A DNA stretch of 64,000 nucleotides, from assembly GCA_902628835.1 (NCBI GenBank), contig CACOPD010000002.1, forward strand, positions 142,218-206,217, written 5' to 3'. Below the pieces are notes generated by a model, which was not told the origin of the DNA, made no database searches, and saw only the letters and a list, made by a program, of their open reading frames with translations. Positions 33,735 through 42,323 of this stretch are shown in pieces. Position 1 is the stretch's first letter. Each line of letters opens with the position of its first letter. This DNA is from an uncultured Alphaproteobacteria bacterium (GTDB lineage: Bacteria > Pseudomonadota > Alphaproteobacteria > HIMB59 > GCA-002718135). The position numbers and the translations under genes are program-made.

Positions 33735-34790
33735 CTAAACGTCAACCCATCTCCCAATTTCATTACTTTCTATACATTTATCGATAATATTTTGAATTTT
33801 TGCACCTTGATAAAAATCTGGCTGCATATTCAAATTTGTTTTGATTGATTCTATAAAATTTTGAAAATTACTTGGAGTTTTTGGACATTCAATTGTATCC
33901 CAAGACATTTTATTGATATTTTCATCAATACAAATATGCAATGTGGACCACTTAGTCCTTTCCTCATCTAGCTCAACTTTTACAGCACCTTTAGTACAAA
34001 AAACTTCTAGAATTAACGAGTTTGCATGTCCAGTTGCATATCTTGTATTAGTTATTGTTCCGATAGCTCCATTATCAAATCTGACTAAAGAATTGAAACC
34101 ATCATTTGCATCTAAAGTATATTCTTTTATTCTATTTCCTTTGTCGAAGTATGTTTTTAAATCAGTACATATCTCTTTAATGTCACCTACTGCATTAACA
34201 GCAAAATCAAAAATATGAACACCTGTATCTCCTAACGCACCATTACTTCCATGTTTGGTTGAAAGTCTCCACAACCATTTGTCTTCTTCTCTCCAATCAC
34301 CCCATTTGTTACTTGTAAGCCAAGACTGATAATAACAAGCGCTAACATGTCTAGGACTTCCTATTTCTCTAGATTTTAATATTTCAACTAATTTTTGATA
34401 TGCACTTGATTCTCTATAAGTGAAATTAACCATATTAATTTTTTTAGATTTAATTGCAGCATTAACCATATCTTTTGCATCACTATAATTTTCAGCAAGT
34501 GGTTTTTCACAAAAAATATTATAACCACTTTTCAAAATTTGTAGTGAAGTTTCTTTATGGAACTTATCAGGTGTTGTATTACTAATACCGTCGAAAGTTT
34601 TTTCCTTTTCTAGCATTTCTTCTAAACTTAAATATCCTCTAATATTTGCAACTTTGTTATTTGATAAAAATATTTCTAAATTTTTTGGATTTGTGTCGCA
34701 GACAGCTTCAACATTTACATTTGACATGTTGTTAAATTCATTAAGATGCCTTGAAGAAATATTTCCTGTCCCAACAATACCAATTTTCAT
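33735..34790 (-). CDS. thuB: Gfo/Idh/MocA oxidoreductase, ThuB-like
   Basis: 351 aa. The Rossmann motif is IGIVGTGNISSRHL (residues 3-16), EKP is FCEKPLAE (~97) and the catalytic region is ALGDTGVHIFDFAVNAVG (~188-205). ThuB-type enzymes form 3-keto derivatives of trehalose or other glycosides together with ThuA. The gene starts 1 bp after the ThuA-like stop, which strengthens that assignment. The actual glycoside here is unknown. Confidence 0.82.
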   Translation of the reverse strand: MKIGIVGTGNISSRHLNEFNNMSNVNVEAVCDTNPKNLEIFLSNNKVANIRGYLSLEEMLEKEKTFDGISNTTPDKFHKETSLQILKSGYNIFCEKPLAENYSDAKDMVNAAIKSKKINMVNFTYRESSAYQKLVEILKSREIGSPRHVSACYYQSWLTSNKWGDWREEDKWLWRLSTKHGSNGALGDTGVHIFDFAVNAVGDIKEICTDLKTYFDKGNRIKEYTLDANDGFNSLVRFDNGAIGTITNTRYATGHANSLILEVFCTKGAVKVELDEERTKWSTLHICIDENINKMSWDTIECPKTPSNFQNFIESIKTNLNMQPDFYQGAKIQNIIDKCIESNEIGRWVDV

Positions 34791-34791
34791 T

Positions 34792-35574
34792 TTATTTCTG
34801 TTCTGTTGGATGTCCTACACTAAGACCTTTCTTACTAATATTTTCAATAGGTTTTGGTCTATTACTTTTGGGAGTAGGAGAGTGTATGTCTTCCCACAAA
34901 ACTTTGCTTTTCTGTTTTACAAAATGAATTGCATTTTTTATTACTTTTTGCACATTAACATTATGATAAGTCGGATAAGCTTCGTGACCTGGTCGAAAAT
35001 AAAATATTTGCCCATTTCCTCTTGTGTACAATAATCCAGATCTAAACGTTTCTCCTCCTTCAAACCAACTAGTAAAAAGGGTTTCATCTGGAGAAGGAAC
35101 CTGAAAAGGCTCTCCATACATTTCTTCCATTTCGAGTTCAAAATAAGGATCTAAACCCTCACAGATAGGATGGCCAGGATTACATATCCATAATCTTTCT
35201 TTTTCACCATACTCCCTCCAGGTTAAATTACAATTAGTACCCATTAATCTTTTAAATATTTTAGAATGGTGTCCAGAATGTAATACAATCAAACCCATTC
35301 CTTCAAGTACTCGTCGTTGAACTAAATCAACTGTCTTATCTAAAACCTCTCCATGTGCTTTATGCCCCCACCAAATAACAACATCACAATTTTTTAATAG
35401 TTCCTCACTTAATCCATTTTGATCATTTCTAAGTGTAGCAGTTTTAATATTTAAACTATTATCGCTAGATAAAAAATCTTTTATACAGTTATGTATACCT
35501 TTGGGATAAATTTTTTGAACTTCATCATTTTCAATTTCATGAATATTTTCATTCCATATTATAACATTAGTCAT
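34792..35574 (-). CDS. thuA: ThuA-like trehalose-utilisation protein
   Basis: 260 aa with the class-I glutamine-amidotransferase-like ThuA fold: IWWGHKAHGEV (~residues 66-76), LIVLHSGHHSKIFKRLMG (~95-112), and a C-terminal RGNGQIFYFRPGHEAYPTYHN. ThuA homologues work with ThuB in keto-trehalose metabolism in rhizobia, and related proteins occur in many glycoside clusters. It follows the permease gene by 6 bp and precedes the ThuB-like gene by 1 bp, making a five-gene operon with the importer. Confidence 0.87.
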   Translation of the reverse strand: MTNVIIWNENIHEIENDEVQKIYPKGIHNCIKDFLSSDNSLNIKTATLRNDQNGLSEELLKNCDVVIWWGHKAHGEVLDKTVDLVQRRVLEGMGLIVLHSGHHSKIFKRLMGTNCNLTWREYGEKERLWICNPGHPICEGLDPYFELEMEEMYGEPFQVPSPDETLFTSWFEGGETFRSGLLYTRGNGQIFYFRPGHEAYPTYHNVNVQKVIKNAIHFVKQKSKVLWEDIHSPTPKSNRPKPIENISKKGLSVGHPTEQK

Positions 35575-35580
35575 CTGGAA

Positions 35581-36555
35581 CTATCTAACTCTTTCTCCAT
35601 GTAGCCGATGTCCTAATAATGCTAGTAATATAATTAATCCATTAAAGAATTGCCTCCACTCACCACTCCAACCAATAGCAATAATTCCTATTTCCATATA
35701 GGCAATTATACCAACGCCAAATACTGCTCCAATAATAGTTCCTAACCCTCCCCAATAAGGAGTTCCCCCAACAAAAACTGCAGCAAGAGCAAGCAATAAA
35801 TAACCAAATCCTTGAGTAGGAAAAAATGTATAAGTAATCATAGTAGTAAAAATTCCACCAATTGCAGAGCCAATACCTACAAACATGAAAGCTTTAATTT
35901 TCACAGAATTTACATTAATACCCATCTGTTCTGCACTTACAGAATTATCTCCAACATGCTGAATATGAATACCAAAAACATGTTTGTTAAAAAAATAATA
36001 ACAAAAAATTATAAAGATTGCTGCCCAAAAAATTTGCATTGGAAAACCATAAAAATTTCCAACTAGAAGTGGGTAGATCCAATGATTTTCCACTTCCATA
36101 ATCGTAATGGATCTGCTGTTTGTTAATAAGAGTATTACACCTCTCAGCAAAAATAACACTCCAAGAGAGGCAACAAGAGAAGAAAGTCGAAATACAACGA
36201 TTAATGTCCCAACTAGTGCACCAATAGCAGCTCCAGTAAAAACACCTAAAACAAAACAAATTGCTGGATCGACACCATTCTTAACAAGTAATGCAAAAAC
36301 GTAAGCTGCTACTGCATAAGTTGACGCAAAAGAAAGATCAATTTCTCCTGATGCAACTAAAAAAACTAATGGAATAGTTAAGAAAATTAAAGTTGGCATC
36401 ATTACAAATACAGATTGATGAAGATTAGGTCTAATCCAAGCCTCAGGCGCACCAATAAAAAAAATTACCATTAACAAAACAAAGTATCCAATACTACCTA
36501 ATGCTCTTCCATTTCTGTGAAAGTAGTTACTTAAATATGAATTATTATTACTCAT
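35581..36555 (-). CDS. ABC permease, RbsC/FrcC class
   Basis: 324 aa, about 8-10 membrane helices. The RbsC family (BPD_transp_2) pattern is visible as SGEIDLSFASTYAVAAYVFA (~residues 70-89), GAAIGALVGTLIVVFRLSSLVASLG (~112-136, in two parts) and VFVGGTPYWGGLGTIIGAVFG near 262. It forms the membrane channel for the CUT2-class importer with the adjacent ATPase and binding protein. Its ATG overlaps the ATPase stop by one base. Confidence 0.92.
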   Translation of the reverse strand: MSNNNSYLSNYFHRNGRALGSIGYFVLLMVIFFIGAPEAWIRPNLHQSVFVMMPTLIFLTIPLVFLVASGEIDLSFASTYAVAAYVFALLVKNGVDPAICFVLGVFTGAAIGALVGTLIVVFRLSSLVASLGVLFLLRGVILLLTNSRSITIMEVENHWIYPLLVGNFYGFPMQIFWAAIFIIFCYYFFNKHVFGIHIQHVGDNSVSAEQMGINVNSVKIKAFMFVGIGSAIGGIFTTMITYTFFPTQGFGYLLLALAAVFVGGTPYWGGLGTIIGAVFGVGIIAYMEIGIIAIGWSGEWRQFFNGLIILLALLGHRLHGERVR

Positions 36556-37301
36556 TAGTGTGTCCTTATTGTTTCTCTCATTATTTTCATAAGTTCTTCT
36601 GGAGTAGAAATATCATTCTTATTTAGTTGATGAACAACTTCTCCTCTATCCAAAATTACAAATCTATCCGATATATCATAAACATGGTAAATGTTGTGTC
36701 CTATAAATAGAACTGATCTATTTGATTTTTTTACATTTAAAACAAAATCAAAAACTTTCTGTGTTTCGTTTAGAGATAAATTATTAGTTGGTTCATCAAG
36801 TACAATTAATTCTGCATTATTATAAATAGCTCTTGCTATAGCTACTCCTTGTCTTTCACCTCCAGATAAATTTCCTACAGGCGATTCAGCATTAATTAAT
36901 TTTGAGGTAAAGCCTATTTCTCTTATTAACCTATTTGCTTCAAAAATTTGTTCTTTTTCTTTTATAAAACCAAATGGATATCTAAGTTCTTTGCCCATAA
37001 ATATGTTTTTAACTATTGATTGTTGTGGAGTTAAAGCTCTATCTTGAAAAACTGTTTCAATACCAGACTCTCTAGCTTTAAGAGCATTCCAAGCATTCAC
37101 TTTTTCTCCTCTTATAAGAATGTCACCTTCATCAGGACTATATACACCTACTAGTGTTTTAATTAATGTTGATTTACCAGCACCGTTATCGCCGATTAAA
37201 CCAACAACTTCCCCTTTAGTTACTTTTATTGAAGCTTTGTTTAGAGCTGTAATACCTCCAAATCTTTTAGTGACTTCATTTAATTCTATAATATTTTCCA
37301 T
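36555..37301 (-). CDS. ABC ATPase, single-domain sugar type (FrcA-like)
   Basis: 248 aa with one ABC domain rather than the two of RbsA. Walker A is GDNGAGKST (~residues 37-45), the Q-loop is FQDRALTP, the signature is NLSGGERQGVAIARA (~139) and Walker B is LIVLDEPTNNLS (~160), with switch His in FIGHNIYHV. ATG 37301 (MENIIEL) is chosen because an upstream in-frame start at 37337 would lie in the intergenic hairpin. Single-domain CUT2 ATPases of the FrcA type act as homodimers. Confidence 0.9.
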   Translation of the reverse strand: MENIIELNEVTKRFGGITALNKASIKVTKGEVVGLIGDNGAGKSTLIKTLVGVYSPDEGDILIRGEKVNAWNALKARESGIETVFQDRALTPQQSIVKNIFMGKELRYPFGFIKEKEQIFEANRLIREIGFTSKLINAESPVGNLSGGERQGVAIARAIYNNAELIVLDEPTNNLSLNETQKVFDFVLNVKKSNRSVLFIGHNIYHVYDISDRFVILDRGEVVHQLNKNDISTPEELMKIMRETIRTH

Positions 37302-37310
37302 AAATTTTAA

Positions 37311-37336
37311 TGCTAACCCATTAAAATGGGTTAGCA
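37311..37336 (-). other. Perfect hairpin between binding-protein and ATPase genes
   Basis: TGCTAACCCATT and AATGGGTTAGCA are exact reverse complements (practical stem 10-11 bp, short A/T loop). It starts 11 bases after the binding-protein stop on the minus strand and ends 9 bases before the ATPase ATG. No T-run follows, so RNA stabilisation of the binding-protein message is more likely than termination. Confidence 0.7.
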
Positions 37337-37347
37337 ATATAAATTTT

Positions 37348-38343
37348 TTATCTTAGACCTGCATCAGCAAGAGCTTTAACAGCTTGATAATTATTTGTAT
37401 CAACAAATCCTGCACCAGTATCTTGATTTATAGCACCAGTACCAAGCACAGCTGTTTGACAAAGTGATAAAACTGGAAGATACCCTTGGAGGAAAGGTTG
37501 TTGATCTGATGTCAGATGAACATAACCCTTCTCAAATGCTGACATAATTTGTGGACTTGTATCAAATCCAATTTGAAGTATCTCATTTGGTCCATAACCA
37601 GCAGCTTTTGCAATACCTTCAGCAACATTCATGATGTCACTTCCAGAGTGAACAATAACTTTTGTTTCAGGATTAGCATTAAGTGCTGCTGAAAAAATTG
37701 GAATTGTCATGTTAGGGTCTGAAGCATATTTTGGATCACCATCAAGAACAGTTACAGTCATACCATGTTCTTCAAAAATGATTCTTGCACCGTCTTCTCT
37801 TTGAGCCCTAGCATAATCTCCTAGAGGAACCATAACAATTGCATGATCTCCAGCTTTAAATCCAAATTGTCTAATAGCTTCTCTAGCGAGAGCTTTTCCT
37901 TGAGTTGCCAAATTTGCACCAACATATCCACCACCGTAAGTTGCTCTTACTTCAGATGGGTCAACGTTTTGATAGGTCATTAGGATACCTTTTTCAGCTG
38001 CTTGTTTTGCTAAAGGCATTAAAGCCTCATTACCTGGATGACCCATCATTGCGATAGCGTCCACACCAAGCCCAACTGATTCTCTAAGTTGACGAACCAT
38101 TTTTTCAAAATCCCATTCAGAATATAAAATTTCAGCATCTGCACCAGTGTCTCTGATAGCATTCATAGCTCCTGCTGCAACTATTCCAGCAAAACCACCT
38201 GCCTCAGGACCACCCGCATAGAAATGCATCTTTACATCTGAGCACCACTTATCACCAAGATCTTGTCCAGTCGGAGCAGCGTATGCGTGCATAGAAACTG
38301 GAAGAAGAAATACGGTAATAAGAAATAATTTTATAATTTTCAT
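37348..38343 (-). CDS. ABC sugar-binding protein, ribose/rhamnose (type I) class
   Basis: 331 aa. The signal peptide spans residues 1-22 with cleavage after HAYA. The mature part is a periplasmic-binding-protein type I fold: KMHFYAGGPEAGGFAGIV near 38, VDAIAMMGHPGNEALMPLA near 95, and QIGFDTSPQIMSAFEKG near 265. This class delivers pentoses, rhamnose, fructose or similar monosaccharides. GGAGGA sits before the ATG. It is the first gene of the importer-ThuA-ThuB operon. The ligand could equally be a trehalose-like or polyol compound given the neighbours. Confidence 0.9.
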   Translation of the reverse strand: MKIIKLFLITVFLLPVSMHAYAAPTGQDLGDKWCSDVKMHFYAGGPEAGGFAGIVAAGAMNAIRDTGADAEILYSEWDFEKMVRQLRESVGLGVDAIAMMGHPGNEALMPLAKQAAEKGILMTYQNVDPSEVRATYGGGYVGANLATQGKALAREAIRQFGFKAGDHAIVMVPLGDYARAQREDGARIIFEEHGMTVTVLDGDPKYASDPNMTIPIFSAALNANPETKVIVHSGSDIMNVAEGIAKAAGYGPNEILQIGFDTSPQIMSAFEKGYVHLTSDQQPFLQGYLPVLSLCQTAVLGTGAINQDTGAGFVDTNNYQAVKALADAGLR

Positions 38344-38382
38344 AATTCCTCCTACTGAATTAATTAAAAGTATTATTAAGAT

Positions 38383-38411
38383 ATTGTTAAGATAATATTT
38401 ACGAATGTCAA
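38383..38411 (-). promoter_or_regulatory. Putative promoter of the binding-protein/ThuAB operon
   Basis: On the minus strand a consensus -35 TTGACA (38411-38406) is followed after 17 bases by AACAAT (38388-38383), a 4-of-6 -10. It starts right after the ALDH stop codon and gives a ~35-base leader before the GGAGGA-led ATG. The consensus -35 matches the one found before aglE, but no LacI-type palindrome is seen here. Confidence 0.5.
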
Positions 38412-39848
38412 CTAGTAGAGTCTTTTGCTAATACGCTTTGTTTGTCCATGGCTATAAACCCCATCAACACCACCATCTCTTCCATAACCTGATCTTTTGT
38501 ATCCACCACCTGGAAGATTATTGCCATCAACAAACCAATCATTTTGCCATATTATTCCAGCTTGAATTCTATCAGCAGTCCATTTAGCCTTTTGATCATC
38601 TGCAGTAAATACACCAGAAGCTAGACCGTATTTAGTTGAATTTGCGATACTTATTGCTTCTTCTTCATCTTCGAAATCAAATATTGATGTTACTGGACCA
38701 AATATTTCTTCTTGTGCAATTGTTGCATCTACTTTTACATTATCAAAAATAGTTGGTTGGTAAAAATTCCCATCATCCCTTTCAGCTTTATCTCCACCTA
38801 TAGTTAAAGTTGCGCCTGATTGTACTCCAGATTTTACATAGTTTGAAACTCTTTGCATTTGGTCAGTTGATATTAAGGGTGTAACTTCAGCCCCTTCTTC
38901 ATCGCCTGCACCAATTTTTAATTTTTGTGTTTTTGCTACAAGTTTAGTCATATACTCATCTTTTACTTTTGGATGAACTATAACTCTGGACATTGCAACA
39001 CATATCTGTCCTGCATTAGGTTTAAAAATACCTTTAACAGTACTATCAACAGCTTTATCAATATCAGCATCCGGGTAAATAATGGCAGCAGATTTTCCAC
39101 CTAATTCAAAATGTGTAGGAATAATTCTATCAGCAGTCTCTTTTAAAATTTCTGATGCAACCTCTGGAGATCCTGTAAATACAATATAATCACTTCCTGG
39201 ATGTTGAATTAATTTTCTACCAGTAGTTTCGCCATAACCATGTACAATATTAATTATACCTTTAGGTACTCCAACATCTTCAAATATTTGACCATAAAAA
39301 TTAGAGGATATAGGGCAAAGCTCAGGAGGCTTAATTACAATTGTATTTCCTACAATCCAATTTTGAGCAACCATTCCAGAAAAAATAGAAACAGGATAAT
39401 TCCAAGGAACAATTTGTAATGATACTCCAAATGGCTCTAATACAACATAATTAAAAGTGTCATGACCTGATGGTATTAATTTATTTTCAATTTTATCAGT
39501 TAATCCGGCATAAAAATCAAAAGTATCTGCTGCACCTTTAAATTCATCTATACATTGTTTGATAGTTTTACCATTTTCTTGACTTAAAAGTTTACCACCT
39601 TCTTCTTTTCTTTCCCTTAATTTTTGAGCAATTGTTCTCATCATTTTCGATTTATCTTTTGCATCCATATCTAATAATATTCTTTTATCGAATGCTCTTT
39701 TGGCTGCTTTAAAAGCTAAATCTATTTCTTCATCTAGGGCTTCATCAATATTACCTACAATTTTTTGGTTTGCAGGATTTAAAACAACAATATTTTTCTT
39801 AGAGAGTGAATCAATGAATTTACCATCAATAAAATTTCTTAACTCCAT
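38412..39848 (-). CDS. Aldehyde dehydrogenase
   Basis: 478 aa, full-length ALDH. The motifs are VPWNYPVSIF (~residues 144-153), FTGSPEVAS (~220), the catalytic Glu in FELGGKSAA (~244-252), the catalytic Cys in NAGQICVAMS (~279-284) and EEIFGPVTSIF (~375). It oxidises an aldehyde to an acid with NAD(P). It lies between the paralogous desaturase-type gene (45 bp upstream) and the importer operon, so it may clear an aldehyde made by that pathway. Betaine-, succinate- or lactaldehyde-type substrates cannot be told apart from sequence alone. Confidence 0.9.
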   Translation of the reverse strand: MELRNFIDGKFIDSLSKKNIVVLNPANQKIVGNIDEALDEEIDLAFKAAKRAFDKRILLDMDAKDKSKMMRTIAQKLRERKEEGGKLLSQENGKTIKQCIDEFKGAADTFDFYAGLTDKIENKLIPSGHDTFNYVVLEPFGVSLQIVPWNYPVSIFSGMVAQNWIVGNTIVIKPPELCPISSNFYGQIFEDVGVPKGIINIVHGYGETTGRKLIQHPGSDYIVFTGSPEVASEILKETADRIIPTHFELGGKSAAIIYPDADIDKAVDSTVKGIFKPNAGQICVAMSRVIVHPKVKDEYMTKLVAKTQKLKIGAGDEEGAEVTPLISTDQMQRVSNYVKSGVQSGATLTIGGDKAERDDGNFYQPTIFDNVKVDATIAQEEIFGPVTSIFDFEDEEEAISIANSTKYGLASGVFTADDQKAKWTADRIQAGIIWQNDWFVDGNNLPGGGYKRSGYGRDGGVDGVYSHGQTKRISKRLY

Positions 39849-39893
39849 ATAGAGTTATAGATAAAACTAAAGGTAGAGATGGTCAAGTATAGT

Positions 39894-40907
39894 TTAATTA
39901 TTTGGGACTTGAACTGGAATAAAATATTCAGGATTTTTAGATTTCTTTATAACCGCTGGTATGATTTCTTTATAAGCCTGATATAAAGTTTGAGGTTCTG
40001 GCATTTGATCTTTTATAACTTCATATAATTTTGGAAGATTGTATGAAGGTATCATGGGAAACATATGATGTTCGATATGATATTCCATTTTCCAATAAAT
40101 AAAACTAAAGATAGGATTTAATCTAACAGACCTAGTAGATAGTCGGTGATCCTTTACATTTTCCTGAAGACCCATATGCTGAGTCATACCCCATATTCCA
40201 TTAAATGAAGCAAAGAATTTCGGGACTAAAAATAATAGGATTGGAAGTAATGATGTAAAGTAAATTGAAGAAGCAATTATTGAAATCCAAAGAAAAACAA
40301 AAAGTCTTGAGCTATAAATACAATCTTTAATTTTATCCTCTGGAATACAATCATTCATTACATCTGTTTTCATACCAATGGCATGTTTTATAATCTCAAC
40401 ATAAAGTGATTTATGTAAAGTTAAAAAGCTGATACCTGGAATAAAATTCAAAACAAAACTTAGAAATGTATGTTTTGCAAAAATACTTCCATCGACTTCA
40501 TAATCATGAGGATCAATTGAAGCTGTATAACTGTGGTGAAGTGAGTGACTCCATTTCCACCTAACAGGTTCGAAGTTGTTCATAAAACTAGCAATTTTAT
40601 AAAAAAAATTATTTAGTTTTCTTGTTTTAAATGCAGTCCCATGACCACATTCATGCCAAATAGCGTCTGCCCCTCCCCACATCATACAGTAAGCAAGATA
40701 AACCGGAAGAAACCAAATTGTTTGCCAGGAGTATAAGGACAATAAGCCTAAAGCAGTTAATGATAATGAAAAAATAATTATGTGTTTCCAACCCTCATAG
40801 TCAGATCTTTTAGATAGGTTTTTAAGTGTTTTTCTATCTATATTGGCTCTAAACCACTGATCTGAAATGTTATTAATTCCAGTTTGAATTTTTTCAGTTT
40901 TTGACAT
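39894..40907 (-). CDS. Membrane di-iron fatty-acid desaturase-family enzyme, second paralogue
   Basis: 337 aa. Histidine boxes are HECGHG (~residues 84-89), HSLHHS (~120-125) and EYHIEHH (~273-279), with TQHMG near 243. It aligns along its whole length with the protein at 32680-33675 (shared WFRA, FEPxRWxWSH, CIPE, LSTRSVR/TTRSVR and HMFPxxPSYNLPKL segments). It heads the minus-strand gene run that ends with that paralogue. A di-iron oxygenase is certain as a family; whether both have the same substrate is unknown. Confidence 0.87.
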   Translation of the reverse strand: MSKTEKIQTGINNISDQWFRANIDRKTLKNLSKRSDYEGWKHIIIFSLSLTALGLLSLYSWQTIWFLPVYLAYCMMWGGADAIWHECGHGTAFKTRKLNNFFYKIASFMNNFEPVRWKWSHSLHHSYTASIDPHDYEVDGSIFAKHTFLSFVLNFIPGISFLTLHKSLYVEIIKHAIGMKTDVMNDCIPEDKIKDCIYSSRLFVFLWISIIASSIYFTSLLPILLFLVPKFFASFNGIWGMTQHMGLQENVKDHRLSTRSVRLNPIFSFIYWKMEYHIEHHMFPMIPSYNLPKLYEVIKDQMPEPQTLYQAYKEIIPAVIKKSKNPEYFIPVQVPNN

Positions 40908-41027
40908 AATCTACATACAAATAATAAAAATTTGATATTTTTCCAGTATATATCTAATATTTATTTTATAACAAATGCTAAATATTTAGTTTATTGAGAC
41001 AATAGTTTTAATAAATTCTATAGAAAT

Positions 41028-42323
41028 ATGAATCTTACAATAGTAGGTACTGGATACGTAGGCCTGGTAACAGGAGTTTGCTTTGCCGAATTTGGATATT
41101 CTGTAACATGTATCGATAAAGATACGAAGCGTCTTGAAAATCTCAAATCAGGTAAGTGTCCCTTTTACGAACCTGGAATGGATGAGCTTTTAGATAAGCA
41201 CATTAAAAAAACAAAATTATTATCTTTTGCTTCAAGCATAAAAAATAATTCAGAAAATACAGATATTTTTTTTATAACTGTTGGAACTCCTGCAAGAAGG
41301 TTGGAAGATGAAGCTGATTTAAGTTTTGTATGGCAAGTTGCAGATGAAATTTCAGAGAGCATAAAAAAATATTGTTTAGTTGTAACTAAATCCACCGTAC
41401 CAGTTGGAACGACAAGTGAAGTAAAAAAAATTATATCAAAAAAAATTGATCAAAAATTTTTTGATGTAGTTTCTAATCCAGAATTTTTGCGAGAGGGATC
41501 TGCTATTGATGATTTTATTAGACCAGATAGAATTGTAATAGGAACAGATAATAAAAAATCTGAAAATATAATGAGAGAACTTTATAGACCTCTATTTCTT
41601 AAAGAAACTCCAATTGTGGCTACATCTATAGAAACCTCAGAAATAATTAAATATGCATCCAATAGTTTTCTAGCAACTAAAATTGCATTTATTAATGAGG
41701 TTGCTGACTTATGTGAAGTAGTAGGAGGCGATGTTCAGCAAGTAGCACATGCAATGGGCATAGATAAACGTATTGGTTCTAAGTTTTTAAATGCGGGACC
41801 TGGATTTGGAGGTTCATGTTTTCCAAAAGATGTAAAAGCATTTGCTTCTACAGCTAAAAATAAAAATATCGATTTATCTATAATTAATGCAGTGAACAAA
41901 TCTAATCAAGATCGTATAATTAAAATTTCTTATAAAATTAGTTCAAAAATAAAAAATAATTCTATAATCACTTTTCTAGGATTAAGTTTTAAGCCTAATA
42001 CAGATGATGTAAGAGATTCTACATCGATGAAAATTGTATCATCACTTTTAGAACAAGGATTTAAAATACAATGTTATGATCCTGAGGCAATGGGTAATGC
42101 TAAAAAAGAAAATACTAATCTTGTTTTATTTAATTCTGCATACGAAGCTTGTGAGGGATCGTCTGCAATCATTATTGGAACAGAGTGGAACGAATTCAGA
42201 GCATTAAATTTTAAGAAAATATCTAAATTATTAAAAGACAAAATAATTTTTGATTTAAGAAACATTTATATTCCAAAAGATTTAAGAGAAATGGGCTATG
42301 AATACTATGGAACAGGTAAATGA
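41028..42323 (+). CDS. ugd: UDP-glucose 6-dehydrogenase
   Basis: 431 aa. The NAD motif is LTIVGTGYVGLVTG (residues 3-16), STVPVGTT is near 125, SNPEFLREGSAIDDF is near 150, and the catalytic Cys lies in GPGFGGSCFPKD (~257-268). It makes UDP-glucuronate for surface polysaccharide. The 120-bp gap upstream separates it from the minus-strand module and should contain its promoter, though no clear -35/-10 pair was found. Its 3' end overlaps the phosphomannomutase gene. Confidence 0.93.
   Translation: MNLTIVGTGYVGLVTGVCFAEFGYSVTCIDKDTKRLENLKSGKCPFYEPGMDELLDKHIKKTKLLSFASSIKNNSENTDIFFITVGTPARRLEDEADLSFVWQVADEISESIKKYCLVVTKSTVPVGTTSEVKKIISKKIDQKFFDVVSNPEFLREGSAIDDFIRPDRIVIGTDNKKSENIMRELYRPLFLKETPIVATSIETSEIIKYASNSFLATKIAFINEVADLCEVVGGDVQQVAHAMGIDKRIGSKFLNAGPGFGGSCFPKDVKAFASTAKNKNIDLSIINAVNKSNQDRIIKISYKISSKIKNNSIITFLGLSFKPNTDDVRDSTSMKIVSSLLEQGFKIQCYDPEAMGNAKKENTNLVLFNSAYEACEGSSAIIIGTEWNEFRALNFKKISKLLKDKIIFDLRNIYIPKDLREMGYEYYGTGK

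Noticed and set aside
33913-34218. Plus-strand open frame opposite the ThuB-like gene
   Set aside because: Composition follows the antisense of a conserved oxidoreductase; no motif or start signal supports it.
41000-41027. Promoter for ugd (TTGAGA at 40994 and TCTATA at 41017)
   Set aside because: The -10 match is poor and the start point would coincide with the ATG, so I do not list it.
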